Shown: in pieces, positions 62,864-64,000 of the stretch | How positions within the stretch are numbered: position 1 is the first letter of the stretch | How the letters are laid out: every line of letters begins with the position of its first letter | Origin: Pantoea sp. At-9b | GTDB lineage: Bacteria; Pseudomonadota; Gammaproteobacteria; Enterobacterales; Enterobacteriaceae | DNA: 64,000 nucleotides | Reading direction: 5' to 3' | Assembly: GCF_000175935.2 (NCBI RefSeq) | Contig: NC_014837.1 | Coordinates: 3,658,001 to 3,722,000 of the forward strand | Notes under the pieces: generated by a model | Told to the model about the DNA's origin: nothing | Database searches by the model: none | The model's input: the letters and a program-made list of their open reading frames with translations, nothing else | Program-made: the position numbers and the translations under genes

Positions 62864-62894
62864 CTGTAAACACCACAGGAAAAAAGGACATCTC

Positions 62895-63206
62895 ATGCTG
62901 ACTGTCGTTGCAGAAATTTGTATCAAACCAGGACGTCGTGCCGCAGTACTGGAGGCGATTCATCGCCTGATCCCCACCGTGTTGCAGGAAGAGGGTTGTC
63001 ACCAATATGACGCGCTGGTGGATCATCAGGCGCAGGTGCCGTGGAAGCACAATTCCCCGGATTCGATTTTTATGCTGGAGCAGTGGGATTCGCTGCGTCA
63101 TCTGGAGCAACATCAGCAGATGCCGCATATGGATGCGCACCGCGCTATCATCAAAGATGATGTGGTCGATGTGAAGATTCTGGTGCTGGAAGCGGCGGAA
63201 AAATAA
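62895..63206 (+). CDS. ygiN: Quinol monooxygenase YgiN
   Basis: A 103-residue dimeric alpha/beta (ABM) protein close to E. coli YgiN (104), which oxidises menadiol and completes a quinone redox cycle with MdaB. Family features include MLTVVAEICIKPGRRAAVLEA, LQEEGCHQYDA, SIFMLEQWDSLRHLEQH and MPHMDAHRA. AAAAAGGACATCTC precedes the ATG at 62895. A repeat block follows its stop. Confidence 0.93.
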   Translation: MLTVVAEICIKPGRRAAVLEAIHRLIPTVLQEEGCHQYDALVDHQAQVPWKHNSPDSIFMLEQWDSLRHLEQHQQMPHMDAHRAIIKDDVVDVKILVLEAAEK

Positions 63207-63221
63207 CAGCGCCGACTGCTG

Positions 63222-63306
63222 CTTATCTCCTTCTCCCGCTTGCGGGAGAAGGCCGGGATGAGGGAGTCAAACCGCACCAACCCCGCGTGATAAATCGCGC
63301 CGCTAC
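63222..63306. repeat. Composite repeat: CTCTCCC-type hairpin followed by a GCGGCGCGATTTATC repeat
   Basis: A CCTTCTCCCGCTTGCGGGAGAAGG hairpin region continues into GATGAGGGAGTCA and, after a short gap, a minus-strand short palindrome at 63285-63306 whose TAG is the stop codon of the LysR gene. The same order and spacing occur at 29020-29110 beside ydcR. Confidence 0.8.
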
Positions 63307-64000
63307 AACAAGCCTTTTTCTTCGATTTGCTCGCGCAAAAAATCCAGAAAACAGCTAATCCGTGAGGCCAGCGACTGATTGCGGTAATACACCGCGTGAA
63401 TCGGCAGTCGCAGTTCACGCGTCTCCGTTTCCAGCACCTGCACTAACCTGCCGCTGACGCGGTCGCCACGACTGACAAAATCGGATAACCGCACGATGCC
63501 CTGACCCGCCAGCGCCAGCTGACGCAGGGTTTCACCACTCGAAGCCGACAGCGTGGGTTTGACGCGCAAAAACTCCCCTTCCTGCTGCCACACCGGCCAG
63601 ACGTTGTGCGCCTCTAACTGGCTGAATCCCAACAGTTGGTGATCGTGCAGACTGGCTACCGTCTGCGGCATACCGTGTTTTGCCAGATAAGCCGGGCTGG
63701 CCAGCAGGCGGATAGCACTGCTGCCGAGGACCCTGGCACGCAGTGAAGAGTCACGTAATTCGCCGACACGAATCGCGATATCGGTTTGCTGCTCCAGCAG
63801 GTCAATCACGATATCGTCAGTATTCAATTCCAGCTGGATTTGTGGGAAACGCTGCCGAAACGCGTCCACCAGCGGCACAATCACATGCAACATAAAGGGT
63901 GCAGCGGCATTAACACGTAAACGTCCGGCAGGCACATCACGTCGCTGGGCGATTTGTTCTTCTGCCAGTTCTACCGATGCCAGAATTTGCCGCGCGTGTT
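63303..64000 (-). CDS. LysR-family transcriptional regulator, N-terminus cut by window edge
   Basis: About 232 residues of a LysR-type regulator are inside the window; the N-terminal helix-turn-helix lies beyond the right edge. The visible part starts in the linker helix (QILASVELAEEQIAQRRD) and covers the effector-binding domain with PAGRLRVNAAAPFMLHVIVP, DIAIRVGELRDSSLRARVLG and LLASPAYLAKHGMP, ending with a membrane-free SCFLDFLREQIEEK tail. The pattern resembles the subgroup of regulators controlling oxidoreductases. It converges on ygiN. The stop TAG is provided by a short palindromic repeat. Confidence 0.88.
   Translation of the reverse strand, partial: HARQILASVELAEEQIAQRRDVPAGRLRVNAAAPFMLHVIVPLVDAFRQRFPQIQLELNTDDIVIDLLEQQTDIAIRVGELRDSSLRARVLGSSAIRLLASPAYLAKHGMPQTVASLHDHQLLGFSQLEAHNVWPVWQQEGEFLRVKPTLSASSGETLRQLALAGQGIVRLSDFVSRGDRVSGRLVQVLETETRELRLPIHAVYYRNQSLASRISCFLDFLREQIEEKGLL

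Overview
The window is a chromosomal segment of a gamma-proteobacterium of the order Enterobacterales. Most genes are close relatives of Escherichia coli core genes, and several E. coli gene orders survive: prfC-osmY-ytjA-yjjU-yjjV-deoCABD, exbDB with metC-yghB-yqhC-dkgA, and ftsP-plsC-parC with mdaB-ygiN. Accessory genes such as Anbu, OlsF and a Csu-like pilus, together with abundant CTCTCCC-type palindromic repeats, suggest Erwiniaceae (Pantoea or Erwinia-like). The genus is an inference from composition only.

Layout. 1-2.1 kb: a PBP2 paralog cut by the left edge, then a 43-bp-period palindromic repeat array. 2.1-11.3 kb: deoD, deoB, deoA and deoC behind a compact promoter with a DeoR box and two CRP boxes, then yjjV, yjjU, ytjA, osmY and prfC, all on the minus strand. 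11.6-14.8 kb: an M20 amidohydrolase joined to yjiG/yjiH, and ftnA. 14.8-21.7 kb: a four-PAS GGDEF/EAL protein and a ferric-type ABC transporter. 21.8-28.3 kb: a bifunctional ornithine-lipid synthase (OlsF-like), the four-gene Anbu proteasome-like operon and an exported cupin. 28.5-35 kb: ylaC, ydcR and two tandem MHYT-GGDEF-EAL paralogs. 35.5-40.7 kb: an archaic (Csu-type) chaperone-usher operon. 40.8-50.8 kb: an MFS symporter, exbDB, a TRAP transporter inserted beside metC, yghB, yqhC and dkgA. 50.9-55.5 kb: ftsP, plsC, parC. 55.9-62.1 kb: a fructose-type PTS operon with its own activator and two class II aldolases, then a periplasmic cyclohexadienyl dehydratase. 62.3-64 kb: mdaB, ygiN and a LysR regulator cut by the right edge.

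How the parts connect. The deo genes degrade nucleosides and deoxyribose phosphates. ExbB/ExbD energise TonB under a likely Fur box. Three c-di-GMP proteins lie within 20 kb, two of them directly upstream of the pilus operon, which suggests (but does not prove) local control of attachment. The ATP-grasp, alpha-E, transglutaminase and Anbu genes form one tight operon whose biochemical purpose is still poorly understood; it is the strongest candidate for an incompletely described system. Two families of short palindromic repeats mark many gene ends and insertion boundaries.

Limits: all calls come from reading the sequence and recalled family knowledge. No database search was run, and start codons were chosen from ribosome-binding-site spacing and remembered homolog lengths.
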